Shown: piece by piece, positions 46,182 through 54,863 of the stretch
Layout: the number at the start of each line of letters is the position of its first letter
How positions within the stretch are numbered: position 1 is the first letter of the stretch
NCBI GenBank assembly: GCA_900550175.1
Contig: URQX01000001.1
Coordinates: forward strand, 62,001-126,000
Source: an uncultured Veillonella sp.
GTDB lineage: Bacteria; Bacillota; Negativicutes; Veillonellales; Veillonellaceae
Reading direction: 5' to 3'
DNA: 64,000 nt
Translations under genes and position numbers: made by a program
Notes under the pieces: generated by a model
The model's database searches: none
Told to the model about the DNA's origin: nothing
What the model saw: the letters and a program-made list of their open reading frames with translations, nothing else

Positions 46182-46340
46182 ATGATTAAAATTGTTGATG
46201 GCAAACCGTATTTAAATCAAGTAAAAGAGCTAATTCAAGAGTATAGGAAGTGGCTTGGTCGTGATTTGGCCTTTCAGAATTTAGATAAGGAATTAGCAGA
46301 TAGACGATTCCTTGCCAATGCAGTATCGGAATGTGCCTAA
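46182..46340 (+). pseudogene. Truncated GNAT acetyltransferase fragment
   Basis: A 52-codon ORF with a strong AAGGAG site. It begins as a GNAT protein would (a QVKELIQEYRKWLGRDLAFQ segment followed by NLDKEL), then stops after RRFLANAVSECA, where it enters DR2. The acetyl-CoA site is missing. In the other frame the DR2 sequence reads SLPMQYRNVPKYMKR then stop, so a deletion with frame change is likely. Confidence 0.7.
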
Positions 46341-46407
46341 ATATATGAAAAGATGATGGGTCGGATAACCTGTATAGCAAGTAACGGGTCAAATTGTTAA
46401 TACAAGG
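46307..46407. repeat. Imperfect direct repeat DR2 (about 101 bp)
   Basis: Second copy of the repeat at 45202-45302. It overlaps the 3' end of the truncated GNAT fragment and is followed directly by a terminator hairpin. Confidence 0.85.
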
Positions 46408-46438
46408 CTACACGTACATAGAGTTACGTGTAGCCTTT
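46404..46438 (+). terminator. Terminator after DR2
   Basis: AAGGCTACACGTA / TACGTGTAGCCTT, exact 13-bp arms with an 8-nt loop, then TTGTT. Confidence 0.85.
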
Positions 46439-46491
46439 GTTATGTAAACGGTATATACTAGAACAGATATGTAGATACGATGGAGAAGGAT

Positions 46492-46980
46492 ATGGATATA
46501 TTAATACGAAAAGCGACAACTGAGGATTTAGATGTAGTAACGAAAATAGAGGCTACATGTTTTCCGCCTGCAGAGGCGGCACCTCGTGAGGCCTTTAAGG
46601 AACGATTAGACCATTATGCAGGTCAGTTTTTGATTGCCTTTGACGGCGATACACCGATTGGTTTTATCGATGGTTTTGTATCTGATGATGAAATCTTAAC
46701 GGATGAGATGTTCGCCGATGCTTCTTTGCACAATCCGAACGGTGCATGGCAGATGATATTTGGTTTAAATACAATGCCTGAGTATCGGAAACGCGGTGTA
46801 GGGGGTAAGTTAATCGAGGGGTTCATAGAGCTCGCTAGAGAAGAAAACCGTAAGGGTGTTATTCTAACTTGTAAGGAAGGAAAGATACCTTATTATGACA
46901 AGTTTGGTTTTGTAAATGAAGGTGAATCAGAGTCTGATCATGGCGGTGCCAAATGGTATCAGATGCGCGTTCAGTTTTAG
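46492..46980 (+). CDS. GNAT family N-acetyltransferase
   Basis: A 162-aa complete GNAT protein. The acetyl-CoA-binding motif A is NTMPEYRKRGVGGKLIEGFIELA, and the C-terminal YYDKFGFVNEGESESDHGG is a common ending. It resembles enzymes that act on arylalkylamines or small amines. ATG at 46492 has GGAGAAGG just upstream, so the earlier ATG at 46480 is less likely. It stands alone between two terminators. Confidence 0.85.
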   Translation: MDILIRKATTEDLDVVTKIEATCFPPAEAAPREAFKERLDHYAGQFLIAFDGDTPIGFIDGFVSDDEILTDEMFADASLHNPNGAWQMIFGLNTMPEYRKRGVGGKLIEGFIELAREENRKGVILTCKEGKIPYYDKFGFVNEGESESDHGGAKWYQMRVQF

Positions 46981-47112
46981 CACCTTTTGGGTTGAAAAGT
47001 GTAGATATTACAAGGATAGATGTACCCCTATACGTTTATTGACATTGTATATGGCGCATGCTACGATGAGAAAAATCACATATGATTGGGTTAGGTGTTT
47101 ATAGACTTAATA

Positions 47113-47275
47113 GAGAATTTGGTACAAGCCAAAGCGGTCACGCCACTGTAACAGCGAGGGACTTTGCATAAAGGACGATATGCTCTTAGTCACTGAGATA
47201 ATATCTTGGGAAGGCGCAAAGTAACGTTAAGCTGGAGCCAGGAGAACTGCCTAATTAACAATTGCCAATTGACCT
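47113..47275 (+). promoter_or_regulatory. Cobalamin (B12) riboswitch
   Basis: The B12-box AGCCAGGAGAACTGCC is at 47236-47251. CGCCACTGT and GGGAAGGCGCAAAG are the other conserved aptamer elements. It lies upstream of an ABC importer and of a terminator at 47388, so adenosylcobalamin (or a related form) probably represses the importer by termination. A further hairpin at 47301-47352 (ATAGATGAATG/CATTCTATCTAT) lies between aptamer and terminator and could be the switching element. Confidence 0.92.
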
Positions 47276-47387
47276 GCGAGTGACAGGGATGGGGATTTGC
47301 ATAGATGAATGGTCGAACTATAAGTATATAGTTGGTAGTTCATTCTATCTATTAGCTTTTAGGCGTGGTAGTTAGTCTAACTGAGAT

Positions 47388-47423
47388 AACAGCCCGTTTC
47401 CTCTTCGTGGGGAAACGGGCTGT
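47388..47423 (+). terminator. Riboswitch expression-platform terminator
   Basis: AACAGCCCGTTTCC / GGAAACGGGCTGTT, 14-bp arms around CTCTTCGTG-type loop, with TGTTTGTG after it. It ends about 57 bp before the importer's start codon. Confidence 0.85.
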
Positions 47424-47479
47424 TTGTGTTGATAACATGTGATTGTATGTTTTGAGAGTTTTTGAATCGAGGTGCTTTT

Positions 47480-48652
47480 ATGTTTAAGAAAAAGAAATTT
47501 ATGGCTTATCTTGCCACGGTGCTCCTGCTAGTTGTGAGCATGATTATGACAGCTTGTGGTGGTCCAGCAGATACGAAAAAGGATGCCGCACAATCTGGCA
47601 AACAAATTGAAATTACCGACGTAACAGGTCAAAAGGTTACCTTGAAAAAACCAGCAGAACGCGTAGTAGTTCAATTGAGTGCTTCCGGTGGGGCCTTCTT
47701 GACTATGGCTGCATTGCAAGGCAAGGATGTGGCTAAGACTATTGTTGGTATTGACCCTTATTTGAGTAAATTGCGTACAGATATGTGGGATCGCTACAAA
47801 TCTGAAGTGCCAGAGTTGGAAAAAATTCCTCTCATCGGTAACGTAAATGATAAAACATTTGATGTGGAAAAAGTAATTTCCTTAAACCCAGATGTTATTT
47901 TCATGCCTTTATATTTTAAAGATCAATATGAAGCTGATTACAAACCTAAAATTGATGCAGCTGGTATCCCTACTATCTACATCGATTATCATGCTGAAAA
48001 GCTTGAAAACCACCAAAAATCTATCGAAGCTATCGGTAAAGCATTGGGTAAAGAAGAGCGTGCAGCAGAAATCAACAAGTTCTATACTGACCGTTTAACA
48101 AGAGTTATGGACCGCATTAGCAAAATCAATAAACCAAAACCAACTGTTTACATTGAAACAGGTAACGAAGGTCCAGAAAGTTTAGGCTTTGCCTATAGTG
48201 CAAACGTAGCATGGGGCGCATTAGCAACTCAAGTTGGTGGCGACCTTATTACTAAAGATGTAGTTCAAAAAGCAGGTCCTGTTAACCCAGAATTTATTTT
48301 GGAAAGAAACCCAGATATTATCATCATTATTGGTTCCTACTGGCCTAAGAAACCGACGTCCATGCGTTTAGGTTTCGATACAAATGAAGCAAAATCTCAA
48401 GCGTTATTGAAAGCTTTCACCACAGAACGTCAAGGCTGGCCTGAATTGAAAGCCGTTCAATCTAAAAACGTTTACTCTACTCACCATGGTTTACCTCGTG
48501 AAGTATATGACGTTGCAGTATTTGAATATTTAGCTAAAACATTCTACCCTGAGGAATTCAAGGACGTAGATCCAGAAGGTACACTTAAGGAATTCTATGA
48601 CAAATTCCTTCCATTCTCTTACGGTGGCGTTTGGTTTATGCAGTTGAACTAA
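47480..48652 (+). CDS. ABC transporter substrate-binding lipoprotein (BtuF/FepB-like, cobalamin-regulated)
   Basis: A 390-aa periplasmic binding protein of the TroA/FepB superfamily. The lipobox is MTACG after a Lys-rich signal. ITDVTGQKVTLKKPAERVVV and IPTIYIDYHAEKLENHQ are typical of the family. The longer than usual length (BtuF is about 245-270) fits the larger binding proteins of Firmicutes. The ATG at 47480 is chosen with GAGGTG upstream. With the riboswitch, the substrate is cobalamin or a corrinoid most likely; a siderophore cannot be excluded from the protein alone. Confidence 0.85.
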   Translation: MFKKKKFMAYLATVLLLVVSMIMTACGGPADTKKDAAQSGKQIEITDVTGQKVTLKKPAERVVVQLSASGGAFLTMAALQGKDVAKTIVGIDPYLSKLRTDMWDRYKSEVPELEKIPLIGNVNDKTFDVEKVISLNPDVIFMPLYFKDQYEADYKPKIDAAGIPTIYIDYHAEKLENHQKSIEAIGKALGKEERAAEINKFYTDRLTRVMDRISKINKPKPTVYIETGNEGPESLGFAYSANVAWGALATQVGGDLITKDVVQKAGPVNPEFILERNPDIIIIIGSYWPKKPTSMRLGFDTNEAKSQALLKAFTTERQGWPELKAVQSKNVYSTHHGLPREVYDVAVFEYLAKTFYPEEFKDVDPEGTLKEFYDKFLPFSYGGVWFMQLN

Positions 48653-48667
48653 AAAGGAGTTTTCGTA

Positions 48668-49717
48668 GTGACAGAAACTAACAATCAGTACAATTATAAG
48701 AAACAGAGCTATAAAAAGCTCATGTTTATTATTATCGGTCTGATCATTTGCGCGGTAAGTTTTGTTACCGATATTATTGTAGGTCCTGCATCACTTACGT
48801 TGAGTGATGTATGGCTAGCATTAACAGACCCATCCGAGGTTTCCAAAAACGCGTATGTCATCATTTGGTCAATTCGCCTTCCGACGGCCATTATGGCATT
48901 ACTGGTAGGCGCCTCCTTGGGCATTGCTGGTGCTGGTATGCAAACTATCCTCGATAACCCGTTATCTAGCCCGTATACACTTGGTATATCGGCAGGGGCT
49001 GGCTTCGGTGCTTCTCTCATGGTAGTTGTAGGCGCTAGTGCATTAGAGTTTTTAGGTGTCTTTATGGTTCCATTCGGCGCCTTCGTATTTGCTAGTTTGA
49101 CGAGCTTCTTTATCTATTCCATCAATAAGATTAAGAATTTCTCTTCTGAAACGATGATTCTCGCTGGTATTGGCATGATGTTCTTGTTCCAAGCACTTCA
49201 ATCTTTGATGCAATATATGGCATCTCCTGAGGCCCTTCAAAACATCGTATTCTGGACAATGGGTAGCTTAGCAAAGGCAAACTGGATTAATATCTCCATC
49301 GTTCTCCTCGTGCTAGTTATCATGCTTCCACTCATGATGCGTGAGTCTTGGCGTTTAACGGCTTTAAAATTAGGCGATGAAAAGGCCTCTGGTCTAGGTG
49401 TTGATGTTGAAAGCTTGCGCGTAAAAGTATTTGCTTTCATTTCCCTTATCACTGCCGTAGCCGTTTCCTTCGTTGGAACTATTGGTTTTATCGGTATTGT
49501 AGGTCCACATATTGCACGTATGCTCGTAGGTGAGGATCAACGGTATTTCTTACCTCTATCTGCAGTGTGTGGCATGGCGATTTTGTCTCTCGCATCTATT
49601 GCGAGTAAAATGCTCGTTCCTGGGGCGATGTTCCCAATCGGTATTGTGACAGCAATCATCGGCGTACCTTTCTTCTTCTCGTTGGTATTAACTAGGAAAA
49701 GGAGCTATTTCAAATGA
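48668..49717 (+). CDS. FecCD/BtuC-type ABC permease
   Basis: A 349-aa permease with about ten helices. GASLGIAGAGMQTILDNPLSSPYTLGISAGAGFGA near residues 80-115 and GFIGIVGPHIARMLVGEDQR near 275-295 are the family signatures. It starts with GTG at 48668, 15 bp after the binding-protein stop, with AAAGGAG upstream. It overlaps the ATPase gene by 4 bp (ATGA), so translation is coupled. Confidence 0.92.
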   Translation: MTETNNQYNYKKQSYKKLMFIIIGLIICAVSFVTDIIVGPASLTLSDVWLALTDPSEVSKNAYVIIWSIRLPTAIMALLVGASLGIAGAGMQTILDNPLSSPYTLGISAGAGFGASLMVVVGASALEFLGVFMVPFGAFVFASLTSFFIYSINKIKNFSSETMILAGIGMMFLFQALQSLMQYMASPEALQNIVFWTMGSLAKANWINISIVLLVLVIMLPLMMRESWRLTALKLGDEKASGLGVDVESLRVKVFAFISLITAVAVSFVGTIGFIGIVGPHIARMLVGEDQRYFLPLSAVCGMAILSLASIASKMLVPGAMFPIGIVTAIIGVPFFFSLVLTRKRSYFK

Positions 49718-50490
49718 TTGAAGTTCATAATTTAACCTTTGGCTATTCCTCTGCGGAAGACGGACAAATCTTGAAGGGCGTTGATTTTGCCGCTAAAACT
49801 GGTAAATTGACGGCTCTCATCGGTACTAATGGTGCTGGTAAATCTACACTGTTAAAAACAATTATGGGTATCTTGAAAGGCAAGGGCGACATTACCATCA
49901 ATGGTAAATCTGTAGCTGAATATTCTACAAAGGATTTCAGTAGTACAGTGAGCTACTTGTCTCAAGATAATGACTGTAGAGTCAATTTGACTGTTTTTGA
50001 AGTCGTTATGCTAGGGCGCATGGGATCCATGTCCTTCCGCGTAAGTGATGAAGACATTGCAGCTACACAAGAGGTGTTGGAACGGTTGAACTTGCAACGC
50101 TTTGCATCGCGCAGCATTATGGAGCTCAGCGGTGGTCAACGCCAACTTGTGTTCATGGCGCAGGCCCTTGTAAAAGAACCTAAAATCTTAATTCTTGATG
50201 AACCGACGAGTGCGCTAGATTTGCACAAGCAATTTGACTTGTTAACATTGCTAAAAAATCTGACTCAAGAAAATGATTTTACAACCCTTGTAACATTACA
50301 TCATCTTGATCTAGCGGCTATGTTCGCAGATGAAATCATCGTGCTCAAAGAGGGTAGAGTATACGCTCAGGGGGCACCGCAAGACATCTTTACAGAAGCC
50401 ATGATGGAAGATGTATACCGTGTTAGAACTAAAATCTATATGGATGACAAAGGCATGCCTCACGTCATTCCATTAGAAGCGATTAACTGA
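49714..50490 (+). CDS. FecE/BtuD-type ABC ATPase
   Basis: A 258-aa ATPase with Walker A GTNGAGKSTLL, signature ELSGGQRQLVFMAQALVKEP, Walker B ILILDEPTSALDL and the H-loop at TLHHLDLAA. It overlaps the permease by 4 bp and ends the importer operon, followed by a terminator at 50513. Sole ATPase for this importer. Confidence 0.93.
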   Translation: MIEVHNLTFGYSSAEDGQILKGVDFAAKTGKLTALIGTNGAGKSTLLKTIMGILKGKGDITINGKSVAEYSTKDFSSTVSYLSQDNDCRVNLTVFEVVMLGRMGSMSFRVSDEDIAATQEVLERLNLQRFASRSIMELSGGQRQLVFMAQALVKEPKILILDEPTSALDLHKQFDLLTLLKNLTQENDFTTLVTLHHLDLAAMFADEIIVLKEGRVYAQGAPQDIFTEAMMEDVYRVRTKIYMDDKGMPHVIPLEAIN

Positions 50491-50512
50491 TTAACGCATC
50501 AGTTGAACAAAT

Positions 50513-50557
50513 AAAGAAGCTGAAATCTTTGCAGTGCATTGATTTCAGCTTCTTTTT
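50513..50557 (+). terminator. Terminator of the B12-regulated importer operon
   Basis: AAAGAAGCTGAAATC / GATTTCAGCTTCTTT, exact 15-bp arms around a 13-nt loop, T-run after. Confidence 0.93.
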
Positions 50558-50600
50558 TGTTGGGAAACATATTAAGTTTCTATAATTAAATTAATTTTAC

Positions 50601-50706
50601 TATGCGGATTTACCTATCTTTGTGTATGTCCAAATCCATATGGTTAATTAGACTATACGGATCTGTCTATCTTAGTGTATATCAAAATCCATATAGTTAA
50701 TTAAAT
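50601..50706. repeat. Two tandem 53-bp imperfect repeats
   Basis: Units at 50601-50653 and 50654-50706 share the order TAT-CGGAT, CTATCTT, GTGTAT, AAATCCATAT, GTTAATTA. Each holds a GGAT/ATCC-type inverted pair. The second unit overlaps the stop codon of the minus-strand permease gene at 50701. They lie between two convergent operons. Confidence 0.8.
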
Positions 50707-51801
50707 AATTTCTTTAACTTGCGCCACGCCTTTATCGGTCAGCATATAGTACCCATTTGTTACATACAACAAGCCTTGTTTCTTAAGGTGTGATGCGGCT
50801 TGGTGTGTATAGTCTGGCTTCCAGTTCAAGTGTTCGTGAATGGTGCCGATACCATTTTCGATGGCCGCTACAGGTGTATTCATATGGGTGTAGATGTGGC
50901 AGAGCATCATTGTTTCTCGATAGTGACGACGCAAGTGGCATTGGCGAAGATAGGCTGCAATATAGCCTGTCTTTGGTGTGCAAATAACGGCAATTAATAA
51001 TGCGAGACCGATCGTTGTTGCGATAGCGCCTGCAATGGATACGTCTAGGGTGAAAGCGACTTCCGTACCGATAACGGCACAGATAATGCCGATGATGATA
51101 CTGCTAGTGAGCATGGCTTTCACAGAGTCCGTCCATAAATAAGCGATAACCGCAGGTCCGATCATGAGGCCGATAACGAGGATAGCACCAACTGCTTGGA
51201 ATGAAGCCACCACAGTGAGGGATACCATGGTCATCAGCACGTAGTGGATAAGGGCGGGCATGAAGCCGAAGAGCCCTGCTAATAGTGGATCAAAGGTGGA
51301 TAGCTGTAATTCCTTGTAGAAGAGCACGACTAATACGAGATTGATAAGTGCCACGCCTAGAGAAATCCATAGTGATACAGGACCTAGGTCGGTGCCGTTT
51401 ACAATCCATCTGTCGAATGGGGCGAACGCGATTTCCCCTAGAAGTGCGGTATCTACGTCAAGGTGTGCGTTGCCGCTATAGAGACTGACGAGAATGATGG
51501 CAATGGAGAATAGAAGGGGAAAGATAATACCAATGGACGCGTCTTCGTTGACGAGGCCCGTATTATGAATCATCTCTGTAAGCCACACCGTTCCTACGCC
51601 GACTACGGTTGCCCCTACTAAAAGCAAGGGAGAGTTTAAGTCTTCCGTTACAAAGAAAGCGAGCACGATGCCGAGGAATACGGTGTGCGTAATGGCGTCG
51701 GCCATCATGGACATACGGCGCAGCACGAGGAATACACCAGGGATAGCACACGCGATGGATACTGCGATGGCGATGAGTAAAATCTCTGTATGTACTGTCA
51801 T
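50701..51801 (-). CDS. Metal ABC permease (TroD/MntB-like) fused to a winged-helix domain
   Basis: A 366-aa protein. Residues 1 to about 285 form an ABC-3 permease (MSMMADAITHTVFLGIVLAFF, GAILVIGLMIGPAVIAYLW). The remaining 81 residues, from about 286 (RQCHLRRHYRETMM), look like a winged helix-turn-helix: IGTIHEHLNW, then THQAASHLKKQGLLYVTNGYYMLTDKGVAQV. ABC-3 permeases usually end at about 280 residues. A cytoplasmic DNA-binding tail on a permease recalls chlamydial YtgCR, though this tail lacks the DtxR dimerisation and metal-binding part. It overlaps the upstream permease by 4 bp. Confidence 0.82.
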   Translation of the reverse strand: MTVHTEILLIAIAVSIACAIPGVFLVLRRMSMMADAITHTVFLGIVLAFFVTEDLNSPLLLVGATVVGVGTVWLTEMIHNTGLVNEDASIGIIFPLLFSIAIILVSLYSGNAHLDVDTALLGEIAFAPFDRWIVNGTDLGPVSLWISLGVALINLVLVVLFYKELQLSTFDPLLAGLFGFMPALIHYVLMTMVSLTVVASFQAVGAILVIGLMIGPAVIAYLWTDSVKAMLTSSIIIGIICAVIGTEVAFTLDVSIAGAIATTIGLALLIAVICTPKTGYIAAYLRQCHLRRHYRETMMLCHIYTHMNTPVAAIENGIGTIHEHLNWKPDYTHQAASHLKKQGLLYVTNGYYMLTDKGVAQVKEII

Positions 51802-52763
51802 GGGGCACCTCCTATGCGAGGCTGTCCACTCTCTGCTCTATATATCTTTTGTTGCAAATCGGCAGGACTTATCTTTGCAGTTTCTGATAGTAAAGCTCGT
51901 TTTGATTGTTTGTTTTTACGATATTGCCACAAGATGCCTCTATTAGGTGCAAATATGAGGCTCAACAGTACGATAACCGACAGAATGACGATGATCGCAG
52001 GACCTGTAGGCAGTTTTTGTACTGTTGTACTCCAAATGGTACCACCGATAGCAGATACCATGCCGAAACATCCTGCTAGTATACACATGGTACCTAGCTT
52101 GTTCGTCCATTGACGGGCCCCTACGGCCGGTGCAATGAGTAGGGAACTGATTAAGATCGCACCTACTGATTGAATGCCGATGATGATGGTCATGATCAAT
52201 AGTGAACGATATAAAATGAGTGTAAAGGTGACGGGAATTTGCAATGTTTTAGCGTATTCTACGTCAAAGGAAATGAGCTTTAGCTCTTTCCAAAATAAGG
52301 CTGTTAAAACGATAATGATGAGCGCTGCCGCCGATGTAATGTACACATCGCGGGCTAATATGGTGGCGGCCTGTCCAAATATAAATTTTGAAAGCCCCGC
52401 CTGACCTGCATTGTTTAGACTTTGAAGGTAGGTAAGTAGAACCATACCAAGACCAAAGAAAGCAGATAGTATAGTAGCCAAAGCCCCATCAAATTTGATT
52501 TTACTATTTTCTACGGTGATGGTAATGAGCCATGCTGCAGTGATAGAGGATAGGGCGGCACCTATAATGAGTACCTCAATGTCTTTTATACCGGTCAGCA
52601 AGAATGCGATGACTACACCAGGCAGTGCCGCGTGAGAGAGGCCGTCACCGATGAGGCTTTCCTTGCGCAGTACAGCGAAGGTGCCTGCAATACCACTGGC
52701 AAGGCCCAAGAGAGCTGTACCGAGCAATACCATCTGTGTCGTATAGGATTGGAGTATGGTCAT
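51798..52763 (-). CDS. Metal ABC permease (TroC/MntB-like)
   Basis: A 321-aa ABC-3 family permease with about eight or nine helices. RKESLIGDGLSHAALPGVVIAFL and VGAILISSLLIAPAVGARQW are the family signatures. The C-terminal cytoplasmic tail of about 50 residues is polar and lacks the winged-helix pattern of its partner. It overlaps both neighbours by 4 bp, so the permease-permease-ATPase unit is translationally coupled. Confidence 0.88.
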   Translation of the reverse strand: MTILQSYTTQMVLLGTALLGLASGIAGTFAVLRKESLIGDGLSHAALPGVVIAFLLTGIKDIEVLIIGAALSSITAAWLITITVENSKIKFDGALATILSAFFGLGMVLLTYLQSLNNAGQAGLSKFIFGQAATILARDVYITSAAALIIIVLTALFWKELKLISFDVEYAKTLQIPVTFTLILYRSLLIMTIIIGIQSVGAILISSLLIAPAVGARQWTNKLGTMCILAGCFGMVSAIGGTIWSTTVQKLPTGPAIIVILSVIVLLSLIFAPNRGILWQYRKNKQSKRALLSETAKISPADLQQKIYRAESGQPRIGGAP

Positions 52764-53491
52764 ACAATCCTCCCCTTGCCGTAGGTACGCTCGATGGCTT
52801 CGTCTGTAAAGGTATCTGCCACAGGTCCATAGGCAATAGTTTGCTTGTTGACCATCGTTACCCAGTCGAAATATTGAGGTACCGTATTTAAATCGTGGTG
52901 TACGACGATTACCGTTTTGCCGCGCGCTTTCATTTCTTGTAAAAGAGAGATGATGGCGTGCTCCGTCGTTTTATCGACGCCCTTGAAAGGCTCGTCCATG
53001 AGGTAAATATCTGCCTCTTGTACGAGGGCTCTCGCGAGGAATACACGCTGTTGTTGGCCCCCTGAAAGTTGACGAATTTGCCTGTTTACATAGTCGCTCA
53101 TGCCCATTTTTTCAATCATGGAGAGGGCTAGTTCCTTATCCTTTTTACTTGGTCGTTTGAACCATCCTAGATGACCATAGCGGCCCATAAGTACAACGTC
53201 TAATACGGTAGTAGGAAAGTCCCAGTCTACGCTACCGCTTTGAGGGACATAGGCGATTTTCTTGTAATCCTTTTTGTCCATTGCAAGGTGGTGGTCGATA
53301 TAAAACTTAACACTACCTGAGATAACTGTTAATAGGCCTAACATGGCCTTTAATAATGTAGATTTACCGGCTCCATTAGGGCCGACGATAGCCGCTAAGG
53401 AACCGATGGGCACCTTCATATCTACGTCCCATAATACGGGCTTTGTCGTATAGGCTACGGTCATATCTTCAACTTCAACGGCCCATTCCAT
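52760..53491 (-). CDS. Metal ABC ATPase (TroB/MntA-like)
   Basis: A 243-aa ATPase. Walker A is GPNGAGKSTLL, the signature is QLSGGQQQRVFLARALVQEAD, and Walker B is IYLMDEPFKGVD. The Q-loop region IAYVPQSGSVDWDFPTTVLDVVLMGRYG is characteristic of Mn/Zn importers of the ZnuC/TroB group. It precedes the two permeases and lies about 106 bp after the binding-protein gene. Confidence 0.92.
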   Translation of the reverse strand: MEWAVEVEDMTVAYTTKPVLWDVDMKVPIGSLAAIVGPNGAGKSTLLKAMLGLLTVISGSVKFYIDHHLAMDKKDYKKIAYVPQSGSVDWDFPTTVLDVVLMGRYGHLGWFKRPSKKDKELALSMIEKMGMSDYVNRQIRQLSGGQQQRVFLARALVQEADIYLMDEPFKGVDKTTEHAIISLLQEMKARGKTVIVVHHDLNTVPQYFDWVTMVNKQTIAYGPVADTFTDEAIERTYGKGRIV

Positions 53492-53597
53492 AGAGACCTC
53501 CTTTTATCAATAGTGCTACTATCGCTGTATTGTTAGTAGTACTTGTACTTACATAGGACGTACACTGTATGTCGTCCTTGTTTTGAAACGTTATTTG

Positions 53598-54539
53598 TTA
53601 TTTAAGTGCTTTAACGATGGTATCGATATTAGCTTTCACCATGCCAATATATGTGCCACCTTCAGTGCCTTCAGAACCGAGGGAGTCGGAATATAATTCG
53701 CCACCGATGGCAACGTTCCAGCCTTTAGCCTTAGCTGCTTCTTGAACGGCTTCAATTGTTTTGTGCGGTACAGAAGATTCTACGAAGATCGCTTTAATCT
53801 TGTGATCTACGATGAATTGCACAAGTTCATTTACATCTTGTGTGCCTGCTTCTGTAGCAGTACTAACGCCTTGTAAACCTTTTACTTCAAAGCCATAAGC
53901 ACGAGCAAAGTATTGGAATGCATCGTGTGCCGTTACGAGGACTCGAGATTCTTTTGGAATAGATTCTGCTTGAGCTTTGATGTATGCATCTGTTTCATCT
54001 AATTTAGTGAGGTACGAATCATAGCGTTTTTTAAAATCCTCTTTGTGAGCTGGATCTGCTTTAGCAAGACCTTCGTAAACTGCTTTTGCCGCAAGTTTCC
54101 AATTTGCTACATCGAACCAAATATGAGGGTCTTTAGTTTTCACGCCATCTTCCTCGTCAAAGTCGAGTAGAGTAGCTGGATCAATAGCGTCGGATACGCG
54201 GATGGTAGCTTTATTTTGTTTTGTTAAATTGTCGAAAATGGAACCCATTTTACCTTCTAAGTGAATGCCGTTGTACACCACAACATCTGCTTTAGACATA
54301 GCTGTTACATCGCCAGCGCTCGCTTGGTAGAGGTGCGGGTCTACGCCAGGACCCATGAGCCCTTGTACAGACACATGATCACCGCCGATTTCTTTTACTA
54401 AATCCGTTAACATTGTCGTTGTGGCAACTACGTTTAATTTCTTCTGACTATCTTGAGCTGCATCCTTACCACAACCTGCAAGAGCTAATAACATAAGTGC
54501 TAATGATACGACGACTAATACGATTCGATTGAATTTCAT
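53598..54539 (-). CDS. Metal-binding lipoprotein (TroA/MntA/ZnuA-like)
   Basis: A 313-aa cluster A-I metal-binding protein. The lipobox is ALAGCG. The likely metal ligands are in GVDPHLYQ, DPHIWFDV, VTAHDAFQYF and YSDSLG (His, His, His, Asp). The long His-rich loop of ZnuA is absent, which favours manganese or iron over zinc. AAAGGAGG precedes the ATG. It is the first gene of the operon; a hairpin and a 31-codon ORF lie upstream on the same strand. Confidence 0.9.
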   Translation of the reverse strand: MKFNRIVLVVVSLALMLLALAGCGKDAAQDSQKKLNVVATTTMLTDLVKEIGGDHVSVQGLMGPGVDPHLYQASAGDVTAMSKADVVVYNGIHLEGKMGSIFDNLTKQNKATIRVSDAIDPATLLDFDEEDGVKTKDPHIWFDVANWKLAAKAVYEGLAKADPAHKEDFKKRYDSYLTKLDETDAYIKAQAESIPKESRVLVTAHDAFQYFARAYGFEVKGLQGVSTATEAGTQDVNELVQFIVDHKIKAIFVESSVPHKTIEAVQEAAKAKGWNVAIGGELYSDSLGSEGTEGGTYIGMVKANIDTIVKALK

Positions 54540-54632
54540 AATAAACCTCCTTTTTATAGTTAGTGAATTTAAGAACTTTAGCTATCTTGTTAATAAAAAA
54601 ATGATGTAATTTACACTGATTTTAAACGGAAA

Positions 54633-54660
54633 AATAGCCGCTACTAACGTAGCGGCTATT
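54633..54660 (-). terminator. Hairpin upstream of the metal ABC operon (terminator or attenuator)
   Basis: AATAGCCGCTAC / GTAGCGGCTATT, exact 12-bp arms with a TAAC loop. On the minus strand it is followed by TTTTT, so it is a terminator of the 31-aa ORF transcript. Because it precedes the binding-protein gene by 94 bp, it could also act as an attenuator. Confidence 0.82.
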
Positions 54661-54696
54661 GGCAGTTATACGTTCTTCTGCTAAGGTCACGATCCA

Positions 54697-54792
54697 TTAG
54701 TGGATGAGAGCTTGTAGATGGTTTGGCCCAACGAGGGCAATGATACCAAGTACCATCATGACCTTCATTTGAATACGCTTTCTACGTCTCAT
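54697..54792 (-). CDS. 31-aa cationic-hydrophobic small protein or leader peptide
   Basis: A 32-codon ORF with ATG at 54792 and TAA at 54697-54699 and a perfect AGGAGG Shine-Dalgarno site. It begins MRRRKRIQMK and continues with a hydrophobic stretch (VMMVLGIIALVG), a one-helix cationic membrane-protein pattern. A good promoter (TTGATA, 17 nt, TATATT) lies upstream. It is followed by a terminator hairpin and then the metal ABC operon. It may be a leader peptide or a small membrane regulator; function is unknown. Confidence 0.68.
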   Translation of the reverse strand: MRRRKRIQMKVMMVLGIIALVGPNHLQALIH

Positions 54793-54863
54793 GATGAACC
54801 TCCTTTGTGTAATTTTTTGTCATATCTACCTGATATGTAAGTCCGAACAGTTATCTTGAAATC

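Noticed and set aside
46182..46340. A functional short GNAT protein
   Set aside because: The acetyl-CoA-binding motif is absent and the reading frame runs into the direct repeat, so it was called a pseudogene.
50601..50706. Possible CRISPR array from the tandem repeats
   Set aside because: Only two 53-bp units exist, they directly abut without spacers, and no cas genes are nearby.
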